64,000 nt of DNA from Anaspis maculata (taxonomy: Eukaryota; Arthropoda; Insecta; Coleoptera; Scraptiidae), in assembly GCA_949128115.1 (NCBI GenBank), contig OX421968.1:6138001-6202000 (forward strand), written 5' to 3'. The stretch's first letter is position 1, and each line of letters begins with the position of its first letter. The notes under the pieces were generated by a model. That model saw only the letters and a program-made list of their open reading frames with translations. It did not search any database and was not told the DNA's origin. The translations under genes were made by a program, and so were the position numbers. Below, piece by piece: positions 22,127 to 33,933 of the stretch.

Positions 22127-23273
22127 CATACATACATACATTTATTATTCTTCTGTTGCAGTGGTAACACAAATAAGACACGTCAATTATAACTAGTATA
22201 TACAATATACAACAAGATATACACAAAAAATATCTACAGAATTACAGAAACACCTGTATCTGTTTTCCACAAATGTATCAAACACGAATAAACAATCTAA
22301 AAATGACTTTGTCGCGAACCGCCAAGGAACTCCTCAATCTCCGCCAGACTGTAAAAACAATAAGATGACAACAGCGTCTTCAACCTTGACTTGAACTCCC
22401 TAATACTCGTAACATGGCACAACTCAGGAGGTAGTCGACCGAACAGCCTGCACCCTGCGTAAAGAGGTGATTTTTCGTAAAACTTGTGTTTGTGAGCCAA
22501 AGGTCTTAACATTTTTCTCTGTCGTGTGCGATGATCGTGCACATCTCCATTCAAAGTGAATTTCGATTTATTTTCGAAAACATAGCATAACAGCTTCAGA
22601 ACATAAATCGACGTAACCGTTAAAATTTTATGCTTAGCAAAACGTCCTCTACACGTGTCTCCGAAAGGCAAACCGAACATCGTCCGCACAATGCGCTTCT
22701 GCGCCCTCAGAACCCTTTCGACCTCAGTCGACTGTCCCCAGACCACAATGCCGTAGGAGACGACGGACTGGCAAATTGCATAATAAGTCTGAAGGAGGAC
22801 GCCAACAGTAACAGACTTCCTGAGAGTCAGAAGAACGTAATTCGCAGATGCCAACCTCGAACAGACTCCATCCACGTGCCCGCAGAAGCTAAGGTTTCTG
22901 TCGAACACCACCCCCAGTAGCTTACACTTCGCCGATGCACCAAACTCCCCAACATCCACTGATGGCTGTCTATGAACGTTACAAAACTCAACACAAACAC
23001 TTTGTCCACATTTATAATCAAATTATTCAGCCTACACCATTCCCGAAACTGCTCTACCACAGCATCCAGACGCGATCTTACACGCTCAGAGCTGGAGTCC
23101 CTGATCAAAACTGTGACGTCATCAGCATAAACAAATAACAACCCATCCGTCACGTGTTTTGGCAAATCATTCACGAACAAAATAAAAATCAATGGGCCCA
23201 GAACACTGCCTTGAGGAGTGCCCAAGTCCATATTAAATAATTCCGATTTAGCATCGGCAATCTGTATATTGTA
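22127..23273 (-). pseudogene. LINE reverse transcriptase, 3' part, cut by the giant palindrome
   Basis: Minus-strand non-LTR retrotransposon. The frame ending at 22827 (from 23231, open to 23273) carries the RT blocks GTPQGSVLGPLIFILFVNDL and YADDV. A frameshift near 22960 leads into the second frame (22959-22297), which has the post-RT region: KCKLLGVVFD, SVVSYGIVVWGQS and RAQKRIVRTMFGL. That order is typical of CR1/Jockey-type LINEs. The 3' UTR runs to a short ATGT-type tail at 22127-22145. Upstream codons are interrupted at 23273 by the palindromic element and resume at 33928 in the same frame. It is inactive because of the frameshift and the insertion. Confidence 0.85.
23268..23273. repeat. 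6-bp target-site duplication, left
   Basis: ATTGTA immediately outside the left end of the giant palindrome. It is repeated in direct orientation at 33928-33933. Confidence 0.85.
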
Positions 23274-23310
23274 AGTAGGTACGGGGTCAGTTGAGCCAGA
23301 CGTTTCTAGG

Positions 23311-23560
23311 GACTTTTATCTGGTGACTTTTGGTTGGCAACACTGAATCTAGTGACTTTTTTGACAGGTCGTTAAGCATTGGATCTGCATTACCGGCATT
23401 TGACAGGTGGCGCGGGAAATTTGAAAAGTTTTTAGTTTATCTGGTGACTTTTGGTTATTATCACTGAATCTAGTGACTTTTTTGACTGATCGTCAAGCAT
23501 TTATTCTGTATTACCGGCATTTGACATGTGGGGGATTTTAACGTGCGGGAAATTTGAAAA
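23311..23560. repeat. ~120-bp sub-terminal duplication in the palindrome arm
   Basis: TTATCTGGTGACTTTTGGTT, CTGAATCTAGTGACTTTTTT, ATTACCGGCATTTGACA and GGGAAATTTGAAAAGT each occur twice in order, about 120 bp apart. Mirrored at 33641-33890. Repeated sub-terminal motifs are common transposase-binding arrangements; function here is inference. Confidence 0.65.
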
Positions 23561-23849
23561 GTACGTGGAATTTGGATTTGACAGGTTGGGTCACAGATTG
23601 TGTTTGGCAGGAGACATTTGTTAGCTTGAAAGCGCGGGATGTTTGAATTCCCTATACCTACTGAAGCACTCCTCATTGTATCTTAACCCTTGCAAACTCT
23701 CAAGTGGTTTGGTTTCAATAGTTATTTTTGGTATATAAACGCAAGCAAATAGAACCATTTTATTGACAGACCAATATACTGTGCTAGTTACATGGACAAT
23801 AATTACATACAGTTCAGGGTAAGACCTCAACATCATGATTTATTCGTAG

Positions 23850-24790
23850 TTTAATTCACATAACTGCTTACATAGACAATTATATTAAATTCAAAATAAA
23901 GCACAAACAGGTGATCATAAACAAATTTACAGTATTGATTATACATAAAAACATTGATTACTAAAATTACTTGAAATCGAAGTACGTTCGATAAAATTTC
24001 TTAGTTGCTTACATAGACAATTACGTCAAATTGAAATAAGGCACAAACAGGTGATCGTGAACGATTTTTCATAGCTGAGTATACAGGCATCAACTACCTA
24101 TAATCGAAAAACATCTAATACATGTTCTTAGTTGCTTACATAGACAATTACGTGAAACTTAAAATAAGGTACAAACAGGTGAGCATGAATGACTTTTCAT
24201 AGCTAAGTATACAGACATTATTCACTTGAAATCGAAGTACATTTGATACAATTTCCCAGCTGATTACCGCATACCATTACATAAAATTTGAAATAAGGCA
24301 CAAACAGGTGATAATAAACAAATTTACATAGTTGATTATACATAGAAGATATGCACACGAACATAAAATCGAAGTACATTTGACTATTTCTTAGTTGATT
24401 ACATAATATACAATTACATGAAATTCAAAATAGGGCACGAAGAGGTGATCATAAACAAATTTACAGTGTTGAATAATACAAACTTGAATTACTCAAAATC
24501 GAAGTAGGTACATTCAATACAATTTCTTAGTTACTTACATAGGCAATTACGCGAAATTCAAATAAGGCCAAAACAGGTGTTCATGAGCGATTTTTATAGC
24601 TGATTACACAAACATTGAATACTTTAAAATAGGAGTAGGTACTTTTAATACAATTTCTTAGTTGATTATACCATATAAAATTATTTGAAATTTGAATTGA
24701 GGCACAAACAAATTATAATAAACGAATTTATAGGGTTGATCACACAAATATCAATGACCTGTAATCGAGGTACATTTTTAATACAATTTC
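23850..24790. repeat. ~130-bp tandem array in the left arm (about 7 units)
   Basis: Each unit contains AAATAAGGCACAAACAGGTGA (often altered by a base or two), a CAATTACNTGAAATT block and AATCGAAGTACATT, with TTTCTTAGTTGNTTACATA. Markers lie near 23895, 24038, 24170, 24293, 24430, 24560 and 24695. The same array lies reversed at 32411-33351. It is non-coding. Confidence 0.7.
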
Positions 24791-25235
24791 TCAGTACAAA
24801 CATCATTCACCCAAAGTCGAAGTACACTTAACACGACAACTTGATGGTCGGCAGTTCTGATGTGCCGGTCGCGAGGCAAATTGTTGGAATCATCGTCATC
24901 ATTATTGGACACAATTAACTCCTTCATGGAGCCAAAATTGAGTAGCTTGGAATTCTTATAGCTCAGTTTTATTATTTTCACTTTGCAAACGACATCACTT
25001 CTATTCTCGGGTGCTGGGAAGGCGAAGGGCCCACTGTTGGCTCTTAGAGAGAATCGTTGATAGTGTGAATTCAGTAACTGGATCAGGTTGACAGTATAAT
25101 TCTAGTTATTGTAGTTGTGATGAGAACATTCCAGGTGAGTACTACAAAAAAAAAAATCAAAAATTGTATGTTATGTCTAACAGGATATTATAATACAAGT
25201 TTCATAAGACATAGTATTGTTGGGGGGTACGGAAA

Positions 25236-25280
25236 ATGAACGAGTGAATATGCCTCCACGACCGTGAGGCTTATTGTTTG
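25236..25280 (+). repeat. Dispersed double-hairpin repeat, copy 5 (in palindrome arm)
   Basis: CGAGTGAATATGCCTCC, stem CTC.ACG..CGT.GAG, then GCTTATTG. Mirrored at 31921-31965. Only the first hairpin is kept. Confidence 0.5.
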
Positions 25281-26944
25281 TAGGTATATGCATTTCAACT
25301 ACCTGAGAAGTCGCACCCAAAATAACGGCTCTTGCCAACAGGGAATTGGTTGAAGGCCTTTTTTCTTATAATTTATAAGGTTATGACGGTATTACGGGAG
25401 CATAATTATTGAAAATAAAACATGCTAATTGTCGCAAGGCCCTTAAGGTCGTGAGTGGCGTGACAATATCCACCATGTAAACCGTGGTAATAAGTTTGAA
25501 TTTGAACAATCTATACTGTTTATCCGCGTAACCAGTCTTTTTTCCATCAACTGTAGTCATTCCACAGAGTTTTAACAAGAGATTGATTTTTTTTTTCAAT
25601 AAAGTTTGACCATCGAGTCTGTGGGTGATATATTTTTTTTTTTTTGCATAAGCATGAGACATTACATTGAAAAAGATCGATGGAATTGGCTTAGCTTTGC
25701 GTGGGGTAGGTATAATATACAGCGAGCCGCGGCTTTGCAGTCGTTTCCAAAAATCCGGAACTATCGACCAGGGGCCTGTATCGAAATAGAATTTTTTTTG
25801 TCAAAAGAGAGTTAAATTTTTTTCTAAATATAACCCGTACATATAGTAATGTGTTTCCATAAAAATATGTACTTAAATAAATGAATTGTCCGCATAAACA
25901 TAGTGAAAATTAAACTTACACGAAAAACACAAACACGGCACAGCACCAACCCATGAGGCTGCTAGATAACGAATGCAAACGCACCACCACCACCTGTCGA
26001 CTGGGTGGTTGTTCGTAACTTCTTACCTGAAAAGCCCTGAGCTATTAATTTTTTTTACCTGAAAGATCGTGTCTGAACAGGAATTTTTAGTATCATATGC
26101 ACATATTCACGGAGCCAGCAGATAATCAATAATTATTATATAAATAGAAACTTTATTTAAAAATTACTTTGTGCTTATCACATAATGCTCCGACTTGAAA
26201 AATATCAGCGCTGAATTTTGTCAGTCCAGTACGGCAATGTAAAAATAAAAAAATATAAAAGATATAAGTATTTAGGAGCTCAATGTGTTGAAAAGATGTT
26301 TTAATAAAAACTATTAACATATGGACAAATTTACATAAAAATACCTAATGTTTTTCAATGCTCAAAGGTATTAGCCTAAAATGTTAGCGATTATCGATTG
26401 CATTGAGTACACCTGCCTACTGAAATTTTTCAAGTACCTGAGGGTCTAATATAAACGACTCTAGCATGCCAGCATTTTATAAGAATTTTCTACTTGACCG
26501 ACCTTGAATTTTCAATAAATACCCTTTGATTACCAGGTTGAGAAAGAACGAATGAATACGAGAGGTAGCCAGTAGTGTAGGTAGCGCGACCGAAGAAATT
26601 AACAAGAGAGTTTTGCAGCATTGCCCACCCGCTGACGAGTGCTCTTCAAGCTACAAATATCTCCGGATCAAATATGTACCAAGCCATATGCGTAGTATCA
26701 GAATGGTGCATCTTAATACTTAACTCGGCCCTTTCAGGATGTACCTATGGGAGAAGTTTGTGCAAATAAAAATACGCACTAGTTATTGGTTACAGCTTTG
26801 TTCATTTCAGATTTTTAAACAGTTCCATACTCCTATCCTTACCTTAGATATGAAAGATTTTATTGTATCTATCTATGTACTAACAAGACTCTAAGAATTT
26901 TCATTCACATGTTCGAAAATATTTGCAGTCATTTCTTACAATAA

Positions 26945-27529
26945 TTAAAGGGTTTGACTGTCGAAGAGACAAATATGGTTTCGCCAGCTAATGATGTTGG
27001 ATATAAGAATCCAAGCTCGCATAGAAGGTCGAACGCAACCCGTTGACGCCTCTAATATTATTATCCCACTTTCTCGTCGTCTTCCTTCCAATAAAAGTAC
27101 CTCGCCAACATTAGCACTTTTGGAAGTTTTTAAATACACTAACTTATCTGTAACTGCGCCTGGGTCGGTAGGACAGCCATATTCTTCATTTTTTTCAATT
27201 CACTGAAATTCTTTGCCACTTCTTTTGAGGCTGGAACCTAACTTGGAGAGATTTCTATAGGTCCTTATTGGTGCAGATTGACCTTTTGTCGAGAATCCAA
27301 ATCGGTAGCAAGAAGCATCATGGACAAAGTCGTCATCACTCATTTCATCATACATTGTCTCACCGCTGTCCGTCGTTTTCAGATTTTGAGAGAAGGTTAC
27401 TTCTAATTGATAAGATCTCGAGTGTATTGCAGATGTAGATGAACTGGTTCCGCACCTACGACGTTGGAATTTTTTTTGTGTCCATACTTGTTTTGTTGAA
27501 GATATGTTAGCTCGGGACATATTCTTCAA
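26945..27529 (-). pseudogene. Candidate 194-codon reading frame with one in-frame TGA (left arm)
   Basis: The frame starts at 27529 (MKNMSRANISSTKQ) and runs 109 codons to a TGA at 27200-27202. It then continues in the same frame without another stop to 26945 (including VYLKTSKSANVGEVLLLEG). The product is not recognised. The first part is rich in basic residues and serines and has an acidic patch (YDEMSDDDF). The mirror copy (29672-30256) carries the same TGA, so the stop predates, or was spread between, the two arms. It could be a decayed captured gene, a gene with recoded TGA, or chance. Confidence 0.35.
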
Positions 27530-27916
27530 GAAAACTGAGCTATTTTCAATATTTTGTAGGATATATGCGATGGCAAGGCCTTCTTCTCTTTAGTTTCTCG
27601 CACCAAGCGTGCTAACATAGACTTTAAAATACCGAAAACTCGGGCACTTGTTCTAACCTAGGTCTCTCGGAGGACTTTGGTTATAGCGCTTTGAATTTTT
27701 TCGGAAATATTTCTCTTGCTTTCTGCAGCTCTACCTTCTATCGTTATCAAAAGCTCGATCATTTCTGGATATTTTGCTCCCGCTCATTCAAATCTACAGA
27801 TACTCTTCATTTCACGTTTTACTTATCTCAGCATGATGAATAATCTCACCATTATTTTGTCTCCATCGATTGTCCCCTTTCAGTGTCCACTTCAATGTCA
27901 CCTTTGTACTCTTCAA

Positions 27917-28047
27917 TTGTCCCTAACGTGTCCCTAACGTGTCCCTAACGTGTCTCTAACGTGTCCCTAACGTGTCCCTAACGTGTCCCTAACGTGTCTC
28001 TAACGTGTCCCCAACGTGTCCCTAACGTGTACTTTAACGTGTTCCCT
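27917..28047 (+). repeat. 11-bp minisatellite, left arm
   Basis: Tandem units of CCCTAACGTGT with variants TCTCTAACGTG and CCCCAACGTGT. The order of variants is identical in the mirrored copy at 29154-29284. Confidence 0.85.
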
Positions 28048-28268
28048 AACTTGAGTGAAGCGGATCGAACGTGCGGCGATAAAAACGCGCTTGACTAAAA
28101 ATGCGCTTGACTGAAGCCACTCTGGACCCGATCGAAACTCGAGCAGATTGAAAGCTGCGATCGAAACGCAGTCACTGCTAGAGACCAGCGTATACCGACA
28201 AGTCCTAGCGAACAGCCTATAACGTTAACTCCTAGTTGCCGGCCTATGCTGATAGCGACAGCACAAGT

Positions 28269-28459
28269 GATCAGGTTAGGAGTATAGAGACTTAGCGGTT
28301 GAAGCATGACGACTCGGCGGGCAGAGCATGACGACTTAAAAGGCCGACGTATGCAGACTTTGCCAGTGGACAGCGTATAGCGAGAAGTTCTAGTAGTCAT
28401 GCTCTGTCTGCCAAGTCGTCATGCTTTAACCGCTAAGTCTCTATACTCCTAACCTGATC
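28269..28459. repeat. 191-bp hairpin unit H, left
   Basis: Starts GATCAGGTTAGGAGTATAGA and ends with its complement. The stems (28269-28335 and 28394-28459) are ~66 bp and the loop is 58 bp (28336-28393). The second copy (28742-28932) sits at the mirror position but carries its loop in the same orientation, so the loop breaks the overall palindrome. Confidence 0.8.
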
Positions 28460-28741
28460 CTCCTCACCATTATTTTGTCTCCATCGATTGTCCCCTTTCA
28501 GTGTCCACTTCAATGTCACCTTTGTACTCTTCAATTGTCCCTAACGTGTCCCTAACGTGTCCCTAACGTGTCTCTAACGTGTCCCTAACGTGTCTCTAAC
28601 GTGTCCCTAACGTGTCTCTAACGTGTCCCTCACGTGTCCCCTATGTCACTTCTAATGTCCCATATGTTCCATGTGTCTCCTTCAACTGTCTGTTTGTCAA
28701 TTAAATGATTCAATTTGCTTTTGTTTATACCGTGTCACAAT
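28460..28741. repeat. Central spacer with extra minisatellite copy
   Basis: 28462-28640 repeats, in direct orientation, the arm segment from about 27846 onward (CCATTATTTTGTCTCCATCG, then the CCCTAACGTGT minisatellite). 28640-28741 is unique to the centre; part of it (TTTGTCAATTAAATGATTC) resembles, with changes, the arm sequence near 33430-33470. The palindrome is therefore not a simple read-through fold. Confidence 0.7.
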
Positions 28742-28932
28742 GATCAGGTCAGTAGTATAGAGACTTAGCGGTTGAAGCATGACGACTCGGCGGGCAGAGC
28801 ATGACGACTCAAAAGGCCGACGTATGCAGACTTTGCCAGTGGACAGCGTATAGCGAGAAGTTCTAGTAGTCATGCTCTGTCTGCCAAGTCGTCATGCTTT
28901 AACCGCTAAGTCTCTATACTCCTAACCTGATC
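28742..28932. repeat. 191-bp hairpin unit H', right
   Basis: Same unit as 28269-28459 with a few substitutions (for example TCAGTAGTATAG against TTAGGAGTATAG at its left stem). Its 58-bp loop is in the same orientation as in the left unit. Confidence 0.8.
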
Positions 28933-29153
28933 ACTTGTGCTGTCGCTATCAGCATAGGCCGGCAACTAGGAGTTAACGTTATAGGCTGTTCGCTAGGACT
29001 TGTCGGTATACGCTGGTCTCTAGCAGTGACTGCGTTTCGATCGCAGCTTTCAATCTGCTCGAGTTTCGATCGGGTCCAGAGTGGCTTCAGTCAAGCGCAT
29101 TTTTAGTCAAGCGCGTTTTTATCGCCGCACGTTCGATCCGCTTCACTCAAGTT

Positions 29154-29284
29154 AGGGAACACGTTAAAGTACACGTTAGGGACACGTTGGGGACACGTTA
29201 GAGACACGTTAGGGACACGTTAGGGACACGTTAGGGACACGTTAGAGACACGTTAGGGACACGTTAGGGACACGTTAGGGACAA
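29154..29284 (-). repeat. 11-bp minisatellite, right arm
   Basis: Mirror of the left-arm array, reading ACACGTTAGGG on the + strand, with the same variant order. Confidence 0.85.
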
Positions 29285-29671
29285 TTGAAGAGTACAAAGG
29301 TGACATTGAAGTGGACACTGAAAGGGGACAATCGATGGAGACAAAATAATGGTGAGATTATTCATCATGCTGAGATAAGTAAAACGTGAAATGAAGAGTA
29401 TCTGTATATTTGAATGAGCGGGAGCAAAATATCCAGAAATGATCGAGCTTTTGATAACGATAGAAGGTAGAGCTGCAGAAAGCAAGAGAAATATTTCCGA
29501 AAAAATTCAAAGCGCTATAACTAAAGTCCTTCGAGAGACCTAGGTTAGAACAAGTGCCCGAGTTTTCGGTATTTTAAAGTCTATGTTAGCACGCTTGGTG
29601 CGAGAAACTAAAGAGAAGAAGGCCTTGCCATCGCATATATCCTACAAAATATTGAAAATAGCTCAGTTTTC

Positions 29672-30256
29672 TTGAAGAATATGTCCCGAGCTAACATATC
29701 TTCAACAAAACAAGTATGGACACAAAAAAAATTCCAACGTCGTAGGTGCGGAACCAGTTCATCTACATCTGCAATACACTCGAGATCTTATCAATTAGAA
29801 GTAACCTTCTCTCAAAATCTGAAAACGACGGACAGCGGTGAGACAATGTATGATGAAATGAGTGATGACGACTTTGTCCATGATGCTTCTTGCTACCGAT
29901 TTGGATTCTCGACAAAAGGTCAATCTGCACCAATAAGGACCTATAGAAATCTCTCCAAGTTAGGTTCCAGCCTCAAAAGAAGTGGCAAAGAATTTCAGTG
30001 AATTGAAAAAAATGAAGAATATGGCTGTCCTACCGACCCAGGCGCAGTTACAGATAAGTTAGTGTATTTAAAAACTTCCAAAAGTGCTAATGTTGGCGAG
30101 GTACTTTTATTGGAAGGAAGACGACGAGAAAGTGGGATAATAATATTAGAGGCGTCAACGGGTTGCGTTCGACCTTCTATGCGAGCTTGGATTCTTATAT
30201 CCAACATCATTAGCTGGCGAAACCATATTTGTCTCTTCGACAGTCAAACTCTTTAA
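29672..30256 (+). pseudogene. Candidate 194-codon reading frame with one in-frame TGA (right arm)
   Basis: Mirror copy of 26945-27529. The first 109 codons end at a TGA (29999-30001), and the frame stays open for 84 further codons to 30256. An ATG at 30062 could start the second part on its own. The protein sequence is the same as in the left arm and is not recognised. A splice or recoding event could join the parts, but no clear GT..AG pair stands out. Confidence 0.35.
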
Positions 30257-33200
30257 TTATTGTAAGAAATGACTGCAAATATTTTCGAACATGTGAATGA
30301 AAATTCTTAGAGTCTTGTTAGTACATAGATAGATACAATAAAATCTTTCATATCTAAGGTAAGGATAGGAGTATGGAACTGTTTAAAAATCTGAAATGAA
30401 CAAAGCTGTAACCAATAACTAGTGCGTATTTTTATTTGCACAAACTTCTCCCATAGGTACATCCTGAAAGGGCCGAGTTAAGTATTAAGATGCACCATTC
30501 TGATACTACGCATATGGCTTGGTACATATTTGATCCGGAGATATTTGTAGCTTGAAGAGCACTCGTCAGCGGGTGGGCAATGCTGCAAAACTCTCTTGTT
30601 AATTTCTTCGGTCGCGCTACCTACACTACTGGCTACCTCTCGTATTCATTCGTTCTTTCTCAACCTGGTAATCAAAGGGTATTTATTGAAAATTCAAGGT
30701 CGGTCAAGTAGAAAATTCTTATAAAATGCTGGCATGCTAGAGTCGTTTATATTAGACCCTCAGGTACTTGAAAAATTTCAGTAGGCAGGTGTACTCAATG
30801 CAATCGATAATCGCTAACATTTTAGGCTAATACCTTTGAGCATTGAAAAACATTAGGTATTTTTATGTAAATTTGTCCATATGTTAATAGTTTTTATTAA
30901 AACATCTTTTCAACACATTGAGCTCCTAAATACTTATATCTTTTATATTTTTTTATTTTTACATTGCCGTACTGGACTGACAAAATTCAGCGCTGATATT
31001 TTTCAAGTCGGAGCATTATGTGATAAGCACAAAGTAATTTTTAAATAAAGTTTCTATTTATATAATAATTATTGATTATCTGCTGGCTCCGTGAATATGT
31101 GCATATGATACTAAAAATTCCTGTTCAGACACGATCTTTCAGGTAAAAAAAATTAATAGCTCAGGGCTTTTCAGGTAAGAAGTTACGAACAACCACCCAG
31201 TCGACAGGTGGTGGTGGTGCGTTTGCATTCGTTATCTAGCAGCCTCATGGGTTGGTGCTGTGCCGTGTTTGTGTTTTTCGTGTAAGTTTAATTTTCACTA
31301 TGTTTATGCGGACAATTCATTTATTTAAGTACATATTTTTATGGAAACACATTACTATATGTACGGGTTATATTTAGAAAAAAATTTAACTCTCTTTTGA
31401 CAAAAAAAATTCTATTTCGATACAGGCCCCTGGTCGATAGTTCCGGATTTTTGGAAACGACTGCAAAGCCGCGGCTCGCTGTATATTATACCTACCCCAC
31501 GCAAAGCTAAGCCAATTCCATCGATCTTTTTCAATGTAATGTCTCATGCTTATGCAAAAAAAAAAAAATATATCACCCACAGACTCGATGGTCAAACTTT
31601 ATTGAAAAAAAAAATCAATCTCTTGTTAAAACTCTGTGGAATGACTACAGTTGATGGAAAAAAGACTGGTTACGCGGATAAACAGTATAGATTGTTCAAA
31701 TTCAAACTTATTACCACGGTTTACATGGTGGATATTGTCACGCCACTCACGACCTTAAGGGCCTTGCGACAATTAGCATGTTTTATTTTCAATAATTATG
31801 CTCCCGTAATACCGTCATAACCTTATAAATTATAAGAAAAAAGGCCTTCAACCAATTCCCTGTTGGCAAGAGCCGTTATTTTGGGTGCGACTTCTCAGGT
31901 AGTTGAAATGCATATACCTACAAACAATAAGCCTCACGGTCGTGGAGGCATATTCACTCGTTCATTTTCCGTACCCCCCAACAATACTATGTCTTATGAA
32001 ACTTGTATTATAATATCCTGTTAGACATAACATACAATTTTTGATTTTTTTTTTTGTAGTACTCACCTGGAATGTTCTCATCACAACTACAATAACTAGA
32101 ATTATACTGTCAACCTGATCCAGTTACTGAATTCACACTATCAACGATTCTCTCTAAGAGCCAACAGTGGGCCCTTCGCCTTCCCAGCACCCGAGAATAG
32201 AAGTGATGTCGTTTGCAAAGTGAAAATAATAAAACTGAGCTATAAGAATTCCAAGCTACTCAATTTTGGCTCCATGAAGGAGTTAATTGTGTCCAATAAT
32301 GATGACGATGATTCCAACAATTTGCCTCGCGACCGGCACATCAGAACTGCCGACCATCAAGTTGTCGTGTTAAGTGTACTTCGACTTTGGGTGAATGATG
32401 TTTGTACTGAGAAATTGTATTAAAAATGTACCTCGATTACAGGTCATTGATATTTGTGTGATCAACCCTATAAATTCGTTTATTATAATTTGTTTGTGCC
32501 TCAATTCAAATTTCAAATAATTTTATATGGTATAATCAACTAAGAAATTGTATTAAAAGTACCTACTCCTATTTTAAAGTATTCAATGTTTGTGTAATCA
32601 GCTATAAAAATCGCTCATGAACACCTGTTTTGGCCTTATTTGAATTTCGCGTAATTGCCTATGTAAGTAACTAAGAAATTGTATTGAATGTACCTACTTC
32701 GATTTTGAGTAATTCAAGTTTGTATTATTCAACACTGTAAATTTGTTTATGATCACCTCTTCGTGCCCTATTTTGAATTTCATGTAATTGTATATTATGT
32801 AATCAACTAAGAAATAGTCAAATGTACTTCGATTTTATGTTCGTGTGCATATCTTCTATGTATAATCAACTATGTAAATTTGTTTATTATCACCTGTTTG
32901 TGCCTTATTTCAAATTTTATGTAATGGTATGCGGTAATCAGCTGGGAAATTGTATCAAATGTACTTCGATTTCAAGTGAATAATGTCTGTATACTTAGCT
33001 ATGAAAAGTCATTCATGCTCACCTGTTTGTACCTTATTTTAAGTTTCACGTAATTGTCTATGTAAGCAACTAAGAACATGTATTAGATGTTTTTCGATTA
33101 TAGGTAGTTGATGCCTGTATACTCAGCTATGAAAAATCGTTCACGATCACCTGTTTGTGCCTTATTTCAATTTGACGTAATTGTCTATGTAAGCAACTAA

Positions 33201-33927
33201 GAAATTTTATCGAACGTACTTCGATTTCAAGTAATTTTAGTAATCAATGTTTTTATGTATAATCAATACTGTAAATTTGTTTATGATCACCTGTTTGTGC
33301 TTTATTTTGAATTTAATATAATTGTCTATGTAAGCAGTTATGTGAATTAAACTACGAATAAATCATGATGTTGAGGTCTTACCCTGAACTGTATGTAATT
33401 ATTGTCCATGTAACTAGCACAGTATATTGGTCTGTCAATAAAATGGTTCTATTTGCTTGCGTTTATATACCAAAAATAACTATTGAAACCAAACCACTTG
33501 AGAGTTTGCAAGGGTTAAGATACAATGAGGAGTGCTTCAGTAGGTATAGGGAATTCAAACATCCCGCGCTTTCAAGCTAACAAATGTCTCCTGCCAAACA
33601 CAATCTGTGACCCAACCTGTCAAATCCAAATTCCACGTACTTTTCAAATTTCCCGCACGTTAAAATCCCCCACATGTCAAATGCCGGTAATACAGAATAA
33701 ATGCTTGACGATCAGTCAAAAAAGTCACTAGATTCAGTGATAATAACCAAAAGTCACCAGATAAACTAAAAACTTTTCAAATTTCCCGCGCCACCTGTCA
33801 AATGCCGGTAATGCAGATCCAATGCTTAACGACCTGTCAAAAAAGTCACTAGATTCAGTGTTGCCAACCAAAAGTCACCAGATAAAAGTCCCTAGAAACG
33901 TCTGGCTCAACTGACCCCGTACCTACT

Positions 33928-33933
33928 ATTGTA
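33928..33933. repeat. 6-bp target-site duplication, right
   Basis: ATTGTA directly after the right end of the palindrome; identical to 23268-23273. Confidence 0.85.

Larger units (their letters stand above)
23274..33927. mobile_element. 10.65-kb palindromic transposable element (giant foldback)
   Basis: Positions x and 57201-x are complementary from 23274/33927 inward to 28335/28866, with no net indel and only rare substitutions (for example near 26953, 27670-27680 and 27787). The ends read AGTAGGTACGGGGTCAG inward. The direct 6-bp repeat ATTGTA flanks it, and it splits a LINE RT frame, so it moved as a unit. Each arm carries, from the outside in, a ~120-bp duplication, a ~130-bp tandem array, a hairpin repeat, a short candidate coding region and an 11-bp minisatellite. 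A 6-bp duplication and AG/CT ends recall Polinton/Maverick elements (also IS3EU or Dada for the 6 bp). However, no polymerase, integrase, capsid or other transposase is present, so it is non-autonomous and the class is unsettled. Confidence 0.85.

Noticed and set aside
27917..28660. CCCTAACGTGT array as telomeric repeat
   Set aside because: The 11-bp unit is not the insect (TTAGG)n or vertebrate repeat; it only contains TTAGGG by chance and lies inside a mobile element.
23274..33927. The giant palindrome as an assembly or library artefact (missed adapter, chimeric read)
   Set aside because: The arms differ at several sites, a 282-bp asymmetric spacer and same-direction loops lie at the centre, a 6-bp duplication flanks it, and the LINE frame resumes on the far side. 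An artefact would not produce these together, though long reads should confirm it.
23274..33927. Calling the palindrome a Polinton/Maverick outright
   Set aside because: The 6-bp duplication and AG..CT ends fit, but no DNA polymerase B, integrase, ATPase, protease or capsid gene is present in the arms.
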